Positions 44,691 through 57,400 of a stretch of DNA of 64,000 nucleotides are shown here, piece by piece. The position numbers and the translations under genes were made by a program. This DNA comes from Mortierella alpina. Taxonomy: Eukaryota > Mortierellomycota > Mortierellomycetes > Mortierellales > Mortierellaceae. The notes under the pieces were generated by a model that searched no databases, was not told the DNA's origin, and saw nothing but the letters and a program-made list of their open reading frames with translations. The stretch covers positions 124,001 through 188,000 of the forward strand of contig JANATF010000013.1 in the NCBI GenBank assembly GCA_029449245.1, in the 5' to 3' direction. How positions within the stretch are numbered: the stretch's first letter is position 1; the number at the start of each line of letters is the position of its first letter.

Positions 44691-47600
44691 ATGCAAAAGT
44701 CTGTCACGGTCGCATTCCTCCCTCTGCGCCACTGTCTCATCAGTCTGCCAGCTGCATGGGCCAACGCACTGCTGGACCAGGGCAAGGTACTCGGACCAGA
44801 ACGGTTCTGCCTCGTTTCCTCTTGTACCCCTAGGCACCAACATCAAGCTGCCTATCGGTCTAGCTGCCTGGCTAACAACACTTTCATCCTTGACTGATCC
44901 GGAAATTTAGCTTTCGCAAAACGTCGTGTTGGAGTTGTCGTGGCAGGAAGGAGCATCCAGCAAGAAATCCTACGTAGGGTGGAGCGGTAGCGCATCCTCA
45001 GGAGCAGACGGAGCTGGATCGGGTGTTCCTAGACCTGGCGCCCACAGCGGAGACACGATCGAAATGGATCCTCAGTTTGGACAAGCCATGGGATTGCGGG
45101 CCGGACAAAAGGTATTATACAATACATTGAGGATTTCACCTGTGACTCGCCACACCTCGGTTCGGGAGCAATTATGCTCGAATATCGATCACTCACGACA
45201 AAGTTTGTCTCTTTCTTCGTCGCGCCTCTTCACAGGTCAACATTGACTTTGTGAAATCAGTCCAGGATGGCATCTCTGTCAACGTTGCCCCTTACTCGGA
45301 GGATGACTGGGAGATTTTGGTATGTCGCACTGGCTTGGAACTCTAGATGTCTCCCACACTCCAGGACTAACCATCGACCACCCTACGCATGCATCATCCT
45401 GTAGGAACTTCACGCTGGATACGTCGAGGACCAAATGCTGAACCAGATCAGGATTCTCTACCCGAATCAGGTTGTCACTATGTGGGTCAATGGACGCACC
45501 TTGGTTCGCCTTCGAGTCCGTAAGTCCATACCTCCTCCACGGATACAGAGGGGGGTTTCTAGCACAACAGGGACCGTCCTGCCTGTGAACGCACAACTTA
45601 CAACACCTTGATCAAATGTGACACTTCTAGTTGATATCAACCCCAATGCACCTTGCGTGAAGCTTGGCGCCAATGCTGAGGTCATCGTGGCCCCTATGGT
45701 TCGCAAGGTGAATGGAGGCCGGCCAACGACATTAGACAACCAGGACCTCTCGACGCATGTACAGAAATTGGCTCAAGCACAGTGCTTGCGAGTCTTGGCG
45801 CTCGATGATATCTCGGATGACCTACGTGAGAGCCTTCCGGATCACGGACCTTTTACTGTGCAAGTGCACCCTGATAGCTGGATCGAGGGAGACCTGGCTA
45901 GCAAGGCCGTACTTCGGATGACAAAGGTCGTTCCACCACATGCCGAAAAAGCTACTGATGATGAGACCCGGGATCCGGAAGACTTGCTGGTAGGGTCTTC
46001 AGCCGTGTATGTCAAAGCCATCTCGTCACATAGTGTTCCTATCGGTCACGTTGCAATCTCCAAGCAGGTTCAGGACGCTTTGGATGCGGAAAACTTCTCC
46101 ATTGTCAGGTATGACGATAGTGCAGGGCGCTGGTATTTTCAATCGCACTCTATGATGTACACTCTCTGACTTGGTCCCCTCCCTCTTCTTGCACTATTAG
46201 ATTGTCAGAGACACAAAAGACCCCAGTGCACCTCCCTAGCGTCACGCTTCATCCAATCTCTGTGTCTGGATCATCGCCTGCCACCCCCACACCCTTGAAA
46301 CTCCAGCCAAAGTCCACAAGTCATGACTCTGACAAGGCGGCCAAGGCAGCTGCTTCCATCTCGATCTTCAAGGAGTGGATCGCTTCACTGCCGGAGCACG
46401 ATACAGTCTTGCTGAGCCATGGATCGCTGCTTGTCATTCCTCATGGGGACTCTGTTCAGTCTTTTGCTGTGGTGTTTCCTTCCAAAGCACTGCCAGCAAA
46501 TACTAATAATCGCCACCAGGAAGAGTCCAAAAACTCATTGGCGCCCGAGGCATTCAGTGTTCTCTCCAAGGCTCAGCTGGGACATATCAAGATTGAAATT
46601 GGGTCAGCACAGGGGATCAGTCACGTCTATAAAAGGTAGGTTGTGTGATCTGACCGTCATTGGAACCGCACTGGCTGCGACCACTCACTCTTCGTTCATT
46701 ATTCATTAGAGCCCTAACTCATGTTGTTGACACACCAGCTGCCTTGGGAGGTGTTACTCAAGTGTGCACAAAGGCCGAAAAGTACCTTTTGACGTGCCTT
46801 TCAAAACTTGAACTGCGTGATGCCTTTGCAGTTCCCAAGTTGGGTGGGTTTTTGCTCTGCGGACCTCATGGCTCGGGCAAGACCGTGGTTGCAAGATCCA
46901 TCATCCACAAGCTGTCGCAGAATAGAGAGACTCTTGCACGTAAGGGAACCATGCACCTCGATTTCCTTCGATGCCTTTTTTGAAGTTGCAGCAATTGCAT
47001 ACTAAATTCTCATTGCTCACTACCTTTAGACTGTGTGGAGATCAACTGCGCAGAGTTTGCCGAGGACAGAATACCAGTCTTGATGACAAAGTTTCAGCAA
47101 TGGTTCGATACGGCAGCATTCCACTCTCCTAGTATACTCTTTCTTGAAGACCTGGATAGACTAATTCCAGCCGAGGTTGAGCATGCAGATTCATTCCGGT
47201 CACGACAAATCGCGGAAGTGTTTTTGCAGATTGCAACAAGGATGTGTAGACGATTTGAGCGGATCGCGATCGTGGCAACGGCACAGCAGCAGGTGTCTGT
47301 CCACCCCTCCTTGATCACCTCTCACCTACTGAGCGAGATCGTTCGGTTGACCCCGCCAGGCAAGACGGAACGCAAGGACATGCTACAGTGCTTGATGGAG
47401 ACGGGCCCGGCGATTTTACAGCGATCTCTGCCTCAGATCGACTTGGTCTCTGTTGCCTCCAAGACAGAAGGATATCTTGCAGCGGATCTGAAGGCGTTCC
47501 TGGAAAGGACTGTCCACGAGGGCGCTGTCCGAAATATTGCTGCGCAAGTTGAAGCCCACAAGGCCGAGGCGACATTCACCGAGGCATCCGAGAGCAAGGC

Positions 47601-49152
47601 TAGTCTTCCGAATGGCACATCCAAGACCGGCGAGTCGTCTTCCGAAGATGACTTTACATTGACCCAGGCCGATTTCTTGAAGGCGCAGGAGGGGTTTGTA
47701 CCAAGCAGTCTGCGAGGTGTCAAGTTGCAGAGCTCAGCAACGAGCTGGTTGGATATCGGTGGACTAAACGAAACACGCAAGATGCTGTTAGAAACATTAG
47801 AGTGGCCCACAAAGTACGCGTCAATTTTCTCGCAATGCCCTCTCCGACTTCGCTCAGGACTTTTGCTGTTTGGTCATCCGGGATGTGGCAAGACATTGCT
47901 GGCGTCTGCGGTGGCCAAGGAGTGCGGACTCAACTTTATCTCTGTCAAGGGACCCGAATTGCTGAACAAGTATATTGGAGCCTCTGAAAAGTCGGTCCGC
48001 GATCTCTTTGAGCGCGCTCAGGCGGCCAAGCCTTGCGTACTGTTCTTTGACGAGTTTGACAGTATTGCACCCAAGAGGTAAACCCCCCCTCGTCAGGTAT
48101 CAACTATCTTCCATGGATCTGGACATCTCGTTCTAATACGGTGAAACCATTGTTGTTCTGCTTCAAATAGAGGACATGACAGTACAGGAGTGACGGACCG
48201 TGTTGTAAACCAAATGCTGACACAGATGGACGGAGCTGAAGGTCTGGACGGCGTGTACGTCCTTGCTGCTACCTCGCGTCCGGATCTGATCGATCCTGCT
48301 CTGCTTCGTCCAGGACGCCTCGACAAGTCGTTGCTCTGTGGTATGCCGAATTTGGAGGAGAGGCACGAGATCCTTGCTTGTCTGTCGCGCAAGATGGAGG
48401 TTGCAGAGGATGTGAACCTCATGGATTGTGCGCGTCGCACCGAAGGACTGACTGGCGCGGATCTGCAGGCCGTTCTCTACAATGCGCACCTGGAAGCCAT
48501 TCGAGTCGCGATTGAGAGGGACGAGGCGGTCAAGAAGGAGCGAAGCACGAGCAATGGCGGAACAGGAACGTCCTCGCCTGCCCTCGGGGGTTCTGCCAAC
48601 GGGGGCTCGGGAGAGGGTAAAATGATGCGGTTTGTGAGCCTGGGTGGACGAGGGCTCCAAGGCGCAGATAAGACTAGCCAGAAAGCCAATTTGACGCTGG
48701 CAGAGCGCGGCCATATCTCGCAGCGGCTGGGACTTATTGCAAAGGGAATTGGTTCGGCTAGAGAGGCAGCTTCAGGTGCAGGAGGCGGGTCTACGAATGG
48801 AGCAGGAGCCGAGGAGAAGAAGGACGCGGCGGGATCGCGTCCAGTGATTACAGCCGACCATCTGGAAGTATCACTGAACAGCACGCGGTCGTCGATTACC
48901 CCAGAGGAGAGCAAGCGACTTGATCTTATGTATGTTACGTCTATCTGTGTTCATTGACTGATGCTGATGCCGATGCCACAGTTCATTCCGCGTGGGAGTA
49001 CAACGACTAACGCTTTATTTTTTGTCACGCGTGTTATTTTTTTATTTGTCTTCCTTGCTTGCAGTTACAAGGAATTCTTGGGCGACCGCACGGGCGAAAT
49101 GTCGAATGGGACCGGGAGTCATGAGCTCGGTCAGAGGACCACCCTTGCCTGA
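44691..49152 (+). CDS. PEX1: Peroxisomal AAA ATPase Pex1
   Basis: Ten exons: 44691-44786, 44911-45111, 45236-45319, 45405-45519, 45631-46108, 46201-46635, 46710-46939, 47030-48077, 48171-48929, 49065-49152, giving 1177 residues. The N-terminal double-psi-barrel-type region starts [16 protein letters not shown]. The D1 ATPase has Walker A GPHGSGKT (about 521) and [10 protein letters not shown]. The D2 ATPase has Walker A GHPGCGKT (about 828), Walker [15 protein letters not shown], the AAA region [21 protein letters not shown] and sensor/[24 protein letters not shown]. Pex1 and Pex6 form the hexamer that extracts ubiquitinated Pex5 from the peroxisomal membrane. A Gly/Ser/Ala-rich insert lies in the D2 small domain. 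All junctions keep frame. Confidence 0.96.
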
Positions 49153-49960
49153 AAATATGCAAGATAGATTGATAGTGGAACCCCATCTCCACAAAACTTG
49201 TACTGTGAACATGCAAGTACGTGCTGCAAACACACACATCACACATGCACATGATATGCATTATGCGCTTTTATCTTGGGTGGCACTTGGAAGAAAAAGT
49301 AGGGTCAAGAGATGATGAATGTTGTGGAGGAGCGGCCAAAGAGACAACAAATATCGCGCAGGAAAGATAACGAAAAACAAAAAAAGCGTATGCAGGCTGA
49401 CCTCTTTGTTTTGTTTGGTCGTCACCTCCTGCTCCATCTCCAGGAGTTCTGCGCCCTTGTTTTCTCTTTTTTTTTGTTTTTGCATGAATCCTTCGATTCT
49501 GCTGTTGTTGCTGCTGCAGACCATGCCTCTCTTCTATGCCTGCTTGTCTGGCTGCCTTACTTTGTCTGCCTACTGTATCTGTTCCCACTCACAGGCATAT
49601 CTGATGCTTATGATGAATAAGGTAGCGTGTGAGTCGCCGAAACCGAGCGAACACTTGCGCGTTTTTTTTTTGGAACTATTCATTTATTGGCTACTTGAGT
49701 GACGACAAGAAAAAAAAGAGAGCGATAAGATACAAAACGTGCGAGGTGGGAGTAGAAAAAAAAAGGATATAGCGGGATTGAGGAGGAGGAGGAGTACTCA
49801 ACAAGAGTGAGAAAAGGATATGTACAGGGCGAAGGAGCAGTAGGGATCGAGGGGAATTACTGCTCCTGCGCCACGGAAAGAACTACAGAAAAAAAAAGCA
49901 CACTGCTACTGTCACGGTAGGGTTGAAACAAAGAAACAAAAAAAAAAAAAAGAAAAGCGA
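49153..49960. terminator. Convergent 3' region of PEX1 and the Cys-rich gene
   Basis: 808 bases between two gene ends. A/T-rich patches include a T run at 49662-49670 and A runs at 49709-49717 and 49938-49951. No clear AATAAA was noted on either side, and no gene was seen. Confidence 0.4.
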
Positions 49961-50443
49961 TCAACAATCGCAGGTAAAGGAGCATTCACAACCGACTCCA
50001 GATCCTCTGCAATCACAAGCAGCCGAGTGCTGCTGGAAAGATCGTTCTCGGTTATGGAACTCGAACGAGGCTCGACGCTCGTGCGGCTGCATCATCGTGG
50101 CGCCTCCGTAACCAGCAACCTTGGGCGACGTGGCTGTGGTGGACGGTCTTCGGGCCAAGTACGTGGTCGGCGGAGAAGTCGAAGACGTCCCCGAGGGGTT
50201 GCTGTTGTTGCTGCTACTGCGATCGTGGGCCGAGGACATGGGCAAGTTGGTGTTCTGCTGCTGGAGCATGTCAAAGATGTCCGAAGTCTGGTCCGAGGAC
50301 AGAGACTGGAACGGGACCTTGTAGCGCGAGCATTCTTCGCAGGAGCACAGCGATGAGCCAGTCATGGCAGACTGGGAGTTGGACATGGACATAGTATTGT
50401 GCAGTGTCCGCGAGTGGATGCACGACGGGTGGTTGTCGTTCAT
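49961..50443 (-). CDS. Hypothetical Cys-rich protein
   Basis: Single exon, 160 residues, not recognised. Two Cys clusters flank a Ser/Asn/Thr-rich disordered middle: CSCEECSRYK at residues 33-42, and at the extreme C-terminus CDCRGSGVGCECSFTCDC with seven Cys in 18 residues. Between them, FQSLSSDQTSDIFDMLQQQ looks helical. The pattern of CxC pairs suggests metal binding, for example copper or zinc, but this is inference; it matches no complete metallothionein or copper-fist motif that I know. There is no signal peptide. A TATA box lies 245 bp upstream. Confidence 0.65.
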   Translation of the reverse strand: MNDNHPSCIHSRTLHNTMSMSNSQSAMTGSSLCSCEECSRYKVPFQSLSSDQTSDIFDMLQQQNTNLPMSSAHDRSSSNNSNPSGTSSTSPPTTYLARRPSTTATSPKVAGYGGATMMQPHERRASFEFHNRERSFQQHSAACDCRGSGVGCECSFTCDC

Positions 50444-50687
50444 GATGATGGGCTCCGGGGGCGGGCTGGACGGGGAGGTATGTGTGAGAAAACTTTCTTG
50501 AGTGAGCGGGCGGGTAAGGAATGGATGCTATAGAGCTGGATGTGGGGTGAGGACGAGCGGGGGGTTGGCTTTGGCTTTGGCTATGGTTGTGGCTATGGAT
50601 ATGGTATCGCGAGTGGGGGAGGGCGTGAGGGTGTGCAAGGGCGTGAAAGAAGAAAGGGAGCACTTGTGGTGGGCGACGACCCCCAGC

Positions 50688-50695
50688 CTTTTATA
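50688..50695 (-). promoter_or_regulatory. TATA box of the Cys-rich gene
   Basis: TATAAAAG on the minus strand, 245 bp upstream of the ATG at 50443. The leader between them is C/T-rich on the sense strand. Confidence 0.55.
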
Positions 50696-50843
50696 CGACC
50701 GGCGTGTCATATGCCTTTGCACGGTTCACTTCACTCCCATTTGCCCCACAGAGCAGTCACCTTATCGTCGGCGCCAAGGGTGCAGGCCTGCTGATGGGTG
50801 GCGATCGTTCTTCATACGTCAGCCAGGGGCGGCAAGACAGACG

Positions 50844-50883
50844 CCCTATTGACTGGCTGGATCCCCTATTGACTGGCTGAATC
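50844..50883 (+). repeat. 20-bp direct repeat, two copies
   Basis: CCCTATTGACTGGCTGGATC is repeated immediately with one change (G to A near the end). It lies about 150 bp upstream of the TATA box of the Cys-rich gene. Confidence 0.8.
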
Positions 50884-51230
50884 CCTTCCTCTTGCTCTGC
50901 GCTCCACCCGTCATTAACCTTGTTCGCCGTGCTTGTGCCCCACTGTGGTTCCCGTGCGGTCAGCTGCATACAAAGTACGCGCTGCGATGAACCTTAATTT
51001 TTAGAGCCTTTCTCTCACACCCAAAGTACGCTCATGAACGTACTCGTTCATATCAGCTGGACAGATGACGCGCTTGGGAAGAATAGTTTATTGTGGAGCA
51101 TTAGAGCAGAAAAGGCATTATCATCATAGTTCGCATTCATGCATGAGTTGTATGTATAGTAGTCAGGCACACACTGGTAGGATAAATAGAAAGATAAAAA
51201 GACAAAAAAAGAATTCACGGCGGCTTTCTT

Positions 51231-53252
51231 TTAAGCCAACATGAACACGGTTCCGACAAGTGCGCCCAAGAGCGCAATCTTGTTAGAGGTGCTGCCAGAG
51301 GCAGAATTCTTGTGCTCATCCTTGGCTACCTCCTTCTTGTCATTGTTGGAGTCAGCAGCAGGATGGCTGCCTTTGCCGTCCTTAGCCTTGTTGACGTTCG
51401 ATCCTTTCACCTCCTCCTCTTCATCCTCGTCCTCATCGTCTTCGTCATCATCATCGTCATCGCCTGCAAGAGAGAAAAAAAAAGTATTACGAGTGAGAAG
51501 AGAGGCCTGCTTTAATGGGTTGTATATCCGAATCAGTAGTGAAAATAAAGACCTTAAATTTGGCAGCATGGTGGAATGTGGAAGGCACTTCTTCTACATA
51601 CGATTGCGGCGCTTCAAGATCGAGCCATTGGAGCCGTTCGAGCCTAGAATTGTAGCGCCGAGGACCTTCACTCCTTGGGAATCTCCACTGAGATCGACAT
51701 TGACGACATCGCCGACAGTCGAGCCCTTCGTGCCAAGGATTTTAGCGCCGAGGACCTTCACTCCTGGAGACTTTCCCTTGAGATCGACATCGAGCACGTT
51801 ACCAATGGTGTTGTCGATCGGGGAAGCAGCGACGGTATTCTGAATAACCCCTGCATTGCGCTTTTGGATCTCGTAGAGCCGTCTCTTCAAGGTCAGAGTT
51901 TTACCAGGCAAGTTTGCATTCAGGATATGCTCAGGATCTGTATTGATACCCACACCAAGAACGGGGCCGTTCTCTTGAAGGACGCTCAAATCGACTAGGG
52001 CGTTGCCCGTGGAGTCACTACCCAAGTTATTGACATTCTCAGCGAGAAGGTTGACGGCGTCGGTGCCTACAGCAGAATCACGACCCGTGTTGACACCCAC
52101 ATCGACGAGGGGGCTGTCGCTGTTTTGGTTCACCTTTGCCTGCAGGAGTTCGTCACCGTTAGTGTTGACCTTCACGTCGAGGAGGTTGCCGGTGGGGCCT
52201 GTAGCGACGGGACCGTTCGCGTTGACGACCTCGCCAATGGGGTTCACAGTAACAATGGGCTGATTGGGATTGACCTCGACAACAGGGGCAGCACCGTTGC
52301 TGTCAGCAACAATGGGCTGATTGAGGGTGACCTCGGCAGCAGGGGCATTAGTGTTGTCGGTTGCCGCAGCCGGTTGTTGGGCAACAGCACCATTACCGTT
52401 TTCAGCAGCAGGCGCTGGGGGTTGAGTGTTCACCTCAGGTGTACCCGGGTTTCCATTGTTGGCTACGATGGGCTGTCCATTAGGGTCCACGTTGGCCGAT
52501 GGAGCAATTGCATTGCCGTCAACATTGTTGTTGACGACCTCAGTGTTAGCAGGTTGGCCCACAGTCTCGGCAGCAAGCCTCTCCCCTGCACAGGGTGCAG
52601 CGGTATTCAAAGCATTCACAATGCCGCTGAGATCAACAGCGACAGTGGGGCCCTGGCCAGAAAGATCCACCTTGGCTACAGCCGACAGGCCCGATCGACG
52701 CTTGAGATTGATACCCAACACACCGCCATCGTTGTCTTGAGCGAGGTCCAGTAGAGGGCCGTTGTTGTCGTGGTCGAGGCCCAGGAAACCGCCGTTGTTT
52801 TCTTCAGCGAGGTCCAGCAGATCGCCGTTGTTTTCTTGAGCGAAGCCCAGCAGATCGCCGTTGTTGGTTGTGAGATCTGGGCCCAGGACCATGTCAAGTA
52901 CATCGTCGAGCAGGTTTACTCCGTCACGGCGACGGAGACCCAGGAACGAACCCTTCCTTTTCTTGAGGACTGTATTGCCACCAACACCAAGAATGCCGTT
53001 GTTGCCGTTGTTGCCAAGGATCGAAGGACCATCACTTGTAATGAGGGGCTTGTTTCCGCCAATGTTGACCTCGATGGGCTTGCGATCAATGTTAAGTCTC
53101 ACGACGGTGTTGCGCGCTGCGAGCGATGGAGGGTTCAGGCGGTCTTTGGAGGCGATGGCAGACGCTGAGGCCATGGTGCCCTCAGAGTCCAGGCGCACGG
53201 TCGCACCGAGGGCCACAGTGGCCAGGGCAAGGAAAAGAACGGAGCCGTGCAT
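51231..53252 (-). CDS. Secreted, probably GPI-anchored repeat protein with multiple Kex2-like sites
   Basis: Two exons, 53252-51602 and 51463-51231, giving 627 residues. A signal peptide occupies residues 1-17. The last 20 residues (SNKIALLGALVGTVFMLA after a Ser/Gly/Asn stretch) look like a GPI-attachment signal, preceded by a run of Asp/Glu (552-565). Basic processing sites occur at 97-100, 107-109, 184-186, 456-458, 464-465 and 547-549. Between the second and third lie five 11-residue repeats (consensus NNGDLLDLAEE, residues 130-184). A second repeat pair (GVKVLGAKILG and GVKVLGATILG) lies at 497-507 and 527-537. The middle is Asn/Pro/Ala-rich with NPNQPIV-type repeats. The splice (GTATGT donor, TTGCAG acceptor) removes the in-frame stop just after residue 550. 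I do not recognise a family; a cell-surface or processed-peptide role is inferred. Confidence 0.75.
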
Positions 53253-54476
53253 GATGCAAAGTGTAGTGTTGAAATTTACCGTAGCGTGATCTGTGTTGGA
53301 TTTCTGTGTGAGGACTCTGGAAATTTAGAGGCACAACTGGTGGACGCGCAAGGATCGTTAAAGGATGGAAGGGGAAGGAGCGATGGTTCGAAAGAGATAG
53401 TTGTGTGGATATGGATTGTGAAGTGCCTGGTGTCCGTATTTATGTAGTTTTTCTTGGGTGCCTTAATCTCGTATTCTGCTTCAATAAGTTGTAACCAAAA
53501 AAAATGTATGTAACCATGACTGTCGAACGCGGCCTCCAGGCTGGACAAGAACAGGTCTTGCAGGGAAACCGGAAACAAGTATTCACGCGCCTTAGCTCCT
53601 ATGCTAAGGGCGGAAGGGAAACGAGAACCCAGGCAAACATACAAGGGATCATGCCTTCTTTTTCGGACAATACAGGTAGGCAGTCTACGTTGTGTGTAAT
53701 CGCTTATCCAAGTGGCGCTTATCCCAGTCCTCGAAAGAGACAAAAAGTGAGCTTGAAGCAGGATGTCAGGCACAACAGGGAGTGGAATCAGGCTGGGGCC
53801 TCCATAAGGGCAGGTTAGACCCTTCTAGCAGTAAAATTACAAAGAAAAACGCGATCCGTCATCCCATTCGACACGAGCAAAGCACTGTACGGCTGTATTT
53901 TTTGCTGTATCTGGTTGCCCCAATAGAGCGCGCTAATGGGTATTTTTTTTTTACTAGTAGTTCGGTTCTCTCCTCAATGAGTTGGTCTAGTCAGTCATCT
54001 TGGATCGACCGGGATCTCGGATCTCCAATACTGTTTTCGATTTCACCTCGATTCTAGGTCAATTCAGGAGGTGCTGATCAACAATCGTTCCTTTTTCCGT
54101 TTACTCCTGGCTCATTTTTTTTCGTTTATTTTTCGCCGCTACGCATGTGTGAGTAGATGAATGAGTTCTACTAGAGGCAAAGACGATTGCCTCACATTTT
54201 GCAGGTGGTGTTCTATATTATTTGAAGCGGTGATAGCTCCCTCACTGCGATCCGCCTACTGAGTTCTTCGATCATTCATTTTCATTTTTGTAATTAGGGT
54301 AGGGAATATAGTAGTATAAGGGGAGAAAAATACACATTGAGAGGAAGGACGCTTGTTCAAAGGATGAACCAGAGCCATTCCACGCACAACGAAATGAAAA
54401 AATGATAATGAAAAAACGGCGATGAGGACCTGGCTGTCAGCAGAACCAAGAGGACGCAAAGGTATTCTTCTTGGAT
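53253..54476. other. Intergenic upstream of the secreted repeat protein
   Basis: 1.2 kb between two minus-strand genes. It holds a TATA-like ATAAATA on the minus strand at 53437-53443 (185 bp before the ATG), a 7-bp hairpin CCTTAGC/GCTAAGG at 53590-53609, and a tandem pair of 15-bp units each with CTTATC (a GATA site) at 53701-53730. The part beyond 53950 is T-rich with nothing identifiable. Confidence 0.5.
53701..53730 (+). promoter_or_regulatory. Tandem pair of GATA-type sites
   Basis: Two adjacent 15-bp units beginning CGCTTATCC, each containing CTTATC (GATAAG on the other strand), about 450-480 bp upstream of the secreted repeat protein gene. GATA factors control nitrogen and light responses in fungi; binding here is not shown. 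Confidence 0.35.
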
Positions 54477-57400
54477 CTAGCACAGCAGCGAGTGCACACT
54501 CATGCGTTTCCGTGCTGCATCCATCGCCTTCACAGCCCGTGTCTCCTCATCCTCTCCAGAGCACCGACAGATGCTTCCGCAGGCGCCGCTCATGCAGATC
54601 ACCGACCCTTTGCTACCGCGATTGATGTACGACGAACGCCCCACGCTACTTGTTCGCCGCAGGGAATTGGACGGCCTATGGTGAGATTCGCTCGGACTGG
54701 TGGGTCCTGTGCTGAATGGATTGACACCGCTGATTTGCGTTGGATGACTGAACCCATTGCTGTTGCTGCTGTTGCCCTCATCCATCCTCCTCTCATCGCC
54801 ATGCGGACTGAATCTTCCTGGTACGTTCTCTCCTGCATATCGTGGACATCCTGAGCTCATTGGCCTAGCCTCGAAGTAGCCCTTATCAGCACTAAATTCA
54901 GTAACACGTGTACGGTCCCGTCCTCGTGCGTGCTCATGCTCCTCGTATTCGCGTCCATGCTCACGCTCGCCAGTGCCAGGTGTGGTGGTGGTGGCGGTGG
55001 TCTTGGGTGAGAAGCAATCGTGTCCTGGAGGGCCATTGTCTCTGCAATCCTTCCATTGATCCGACATCTTTGCCCAACGGCAGGGGGCTGCATTGGTTTC
55101 TGCCAGACGACGGTCCAGTTTTTCTTTGGCTTCCATCTCTCTGGCTGCCAGCTGAATCTGCTCTCGTCGTTGTGATCCATGAACGATGGGGCATACCCCT
55201 ACCGATGAAGGGTCGATGGCAGGGTGGTCTGGTGGCATCGTCTGCAGCTCCAGTTTGAGGTTTGACTGATATGCCGGCCGGGATGACGCGTTCATAGATG
55301 AGAGCGAAGGCGAAGACATGGGCCCAGGACGCGCGCTCTGGTGCTGACGATGGTCCTGATGACGATTATCGATATCTCGATTCCTGTCCTGACTATCTGC
55401 CATGTCTTCTAGAGGGCGTTTCATCGAGGACGGAGGGGAACGTGAGGCAAATGACGCACCAAATGAAGACGACGAAAGGTCTCTTTGAAGCGATCTCGGA
55501 GTCCGCGCAGACACATCCATGCGCGATCCTTGACTTGATTGCAGAGGTGATGGAAGCGGGAGTTGGTGGCGGCGGACGTTGCTGAAGGAGGGTGTAGATT
55601 CGGATCGGTTAAGGTACTTGGAAACACCAAATCCTCCCATAGGGGCTGAAAGCGATCGGAGAGGGTCTGCAAAAACAGTTGGCAGGCGCTGGCTGGGCGC
55701 ACTGTGGCCGGTGTACCCAGAACCAGAAAATGGCTCAGCGTCATAGAGCCACCGCGCTGTGTGAAGTGGTCCAGTTCTGAAAGACGGGAGTGATGACGAA
55801 TGCGATGCTGGCTTTGATAACGACACGGTATAGGACGAGGATGGCGGTGCGGATAAAGGTCCACCTGAAGCCGAAGAGCCGAGTGCCATGGAGTAACGGC
55901 TGTTCGAGCTATTGGAACTAAGAGGCGATGCGGCCGAAGGTGAAGCGAGGGAGGGCGTGCTGGCCAAGGGGCCGGTGAAGATTGGCGGCAGCGAGATCTT
56001 CCTGGCGACATCCTGTTCCTTGCTGCCTAGAGGTGAGAATCGCTGTTGTGATGAGAGATGCGACTGCGTTTGGTGCTTGGGTGTATACTGTGCTTCCACA
56101 GTGCTTGGGGTCTGACCAGGGCTGTACCCTGTCGGCCGTGGCTCTTCCAACGAGACGCGATCGCGCGTGTGGTCGTGCACCACCTGGGTGGTGTGACGAG
56201 CCATTATGCAGACTACATAGGCGTGCTCGATGTTGAGGCCGCGCAAGAGGTCCGTTCCTAGACCACCTCCGACATACATCCGAACATTGAATAGATCCGA
56301 GCCGCCATCGGCATGGCAGACGCGGATCACATCCGTGTACTCGCTAGAGCCGGGCGCACTTGATGACATAATACCGGGACGATTCTGGTAAAAGACGGAC
56401 GACGATGACTCCAAGAAGGGATAGTGCGAGAGAGTTTGAGGATTGCTGGGCGACGCTGCAGAGAAGACAGCATCCTTGATCAATTGCAGTAGTTCGCCCA
56501 TCTTGCGTCGATCCTCCTCAGCAACAATAGTGTAGAGTGACTTGTGGCTGATGTCGTGAGGGTGGTAGCCCCACAGCGCCTGCGACTCGTCCGAGACGCG
56601 GGCGCAAATCAAGTCCATAGTGAGGAAAAGCGTAGCCAGTGGCGAAGCGCTTGGCGCAGTGTACATCTCTTGGGGTCGCTTTACCTGGCCAGTGGATGAC
56701 GGCAGCGATGAAGAGTAGTAGAGGGGCTCGGGATGATCGCTATGCAGTGGCGGCTCTGAGTGCATTGAGAGAGGTCGGCTCGGATAGCTCTGACTTGAAG
56801 GAGGCTGTGAGCGGTAGGGCATGGATGTTGCTGGGTGCTCGGGCTCATGCTGTAGCGGGTACGAAGACGGATGGCCAGTGAGATTACCCTAAGATCGCAA
56901 GCAAGTAAAGTCGTGATGAGGATTCAGGGTCTGTTTTTGCGCAGGAGAACATTCAACCACGGCCGGACCACCGATTCTTACCATAGATGACTCCATAGGG
57001 GAATGATTCGACTGTGGTGTGGCAAAGGTGGACTCTGTGGCAACTCTGGTTGGACGCGCGAGAACAAAACATGGAGTAGGTAAGCGACAACATTCCAAAA
57101 ACTGTTGGATTTTTTTCCTTACAGCGGGTCTCTGTGTGATATCGTTGAACTGCATCTTACTTGGGGCCATTGGCTGCCTTCTTGGGCATCTTGTAGTTGG
57201 CAGATTTTGTGTACTTGCCCTTGACGCGTGTCTTGTTCAGAGCAGCAGCAGATTTAGCAACGGCATCCTTTCCAGCAGGATCCCAGGCGGTAGATTCGAG
57301 AGCTACGGCCTTGTCGATCAACTTTGGGCGGCCTCTTTTCTTGTGCTCAACATCGCGGCACGAGTCGTCCTTCCCTACGGAGATACACCGCTTGCAGGGT

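Larger units (their letters stand above)
50444..51230. other. Intergenic between two minus-strand genes
   Basis: 787 bases. It contains the promoter of the Cys-rich gene with a TATA box at 50688-50695, a 20-bp direct repeat in two copies at 50844-50883, and the 3' flank of the repeat-protein gene. No gene was seen. Confidence 0.5.

Noticed and set aside
57123-57131. 9-base micro-exon in intron 2 of the Zn2Cys6-PAS gene
   Set aside because: It would leave a 29-base intron, too short to splice; the simple 115-base intron already joins the frame.
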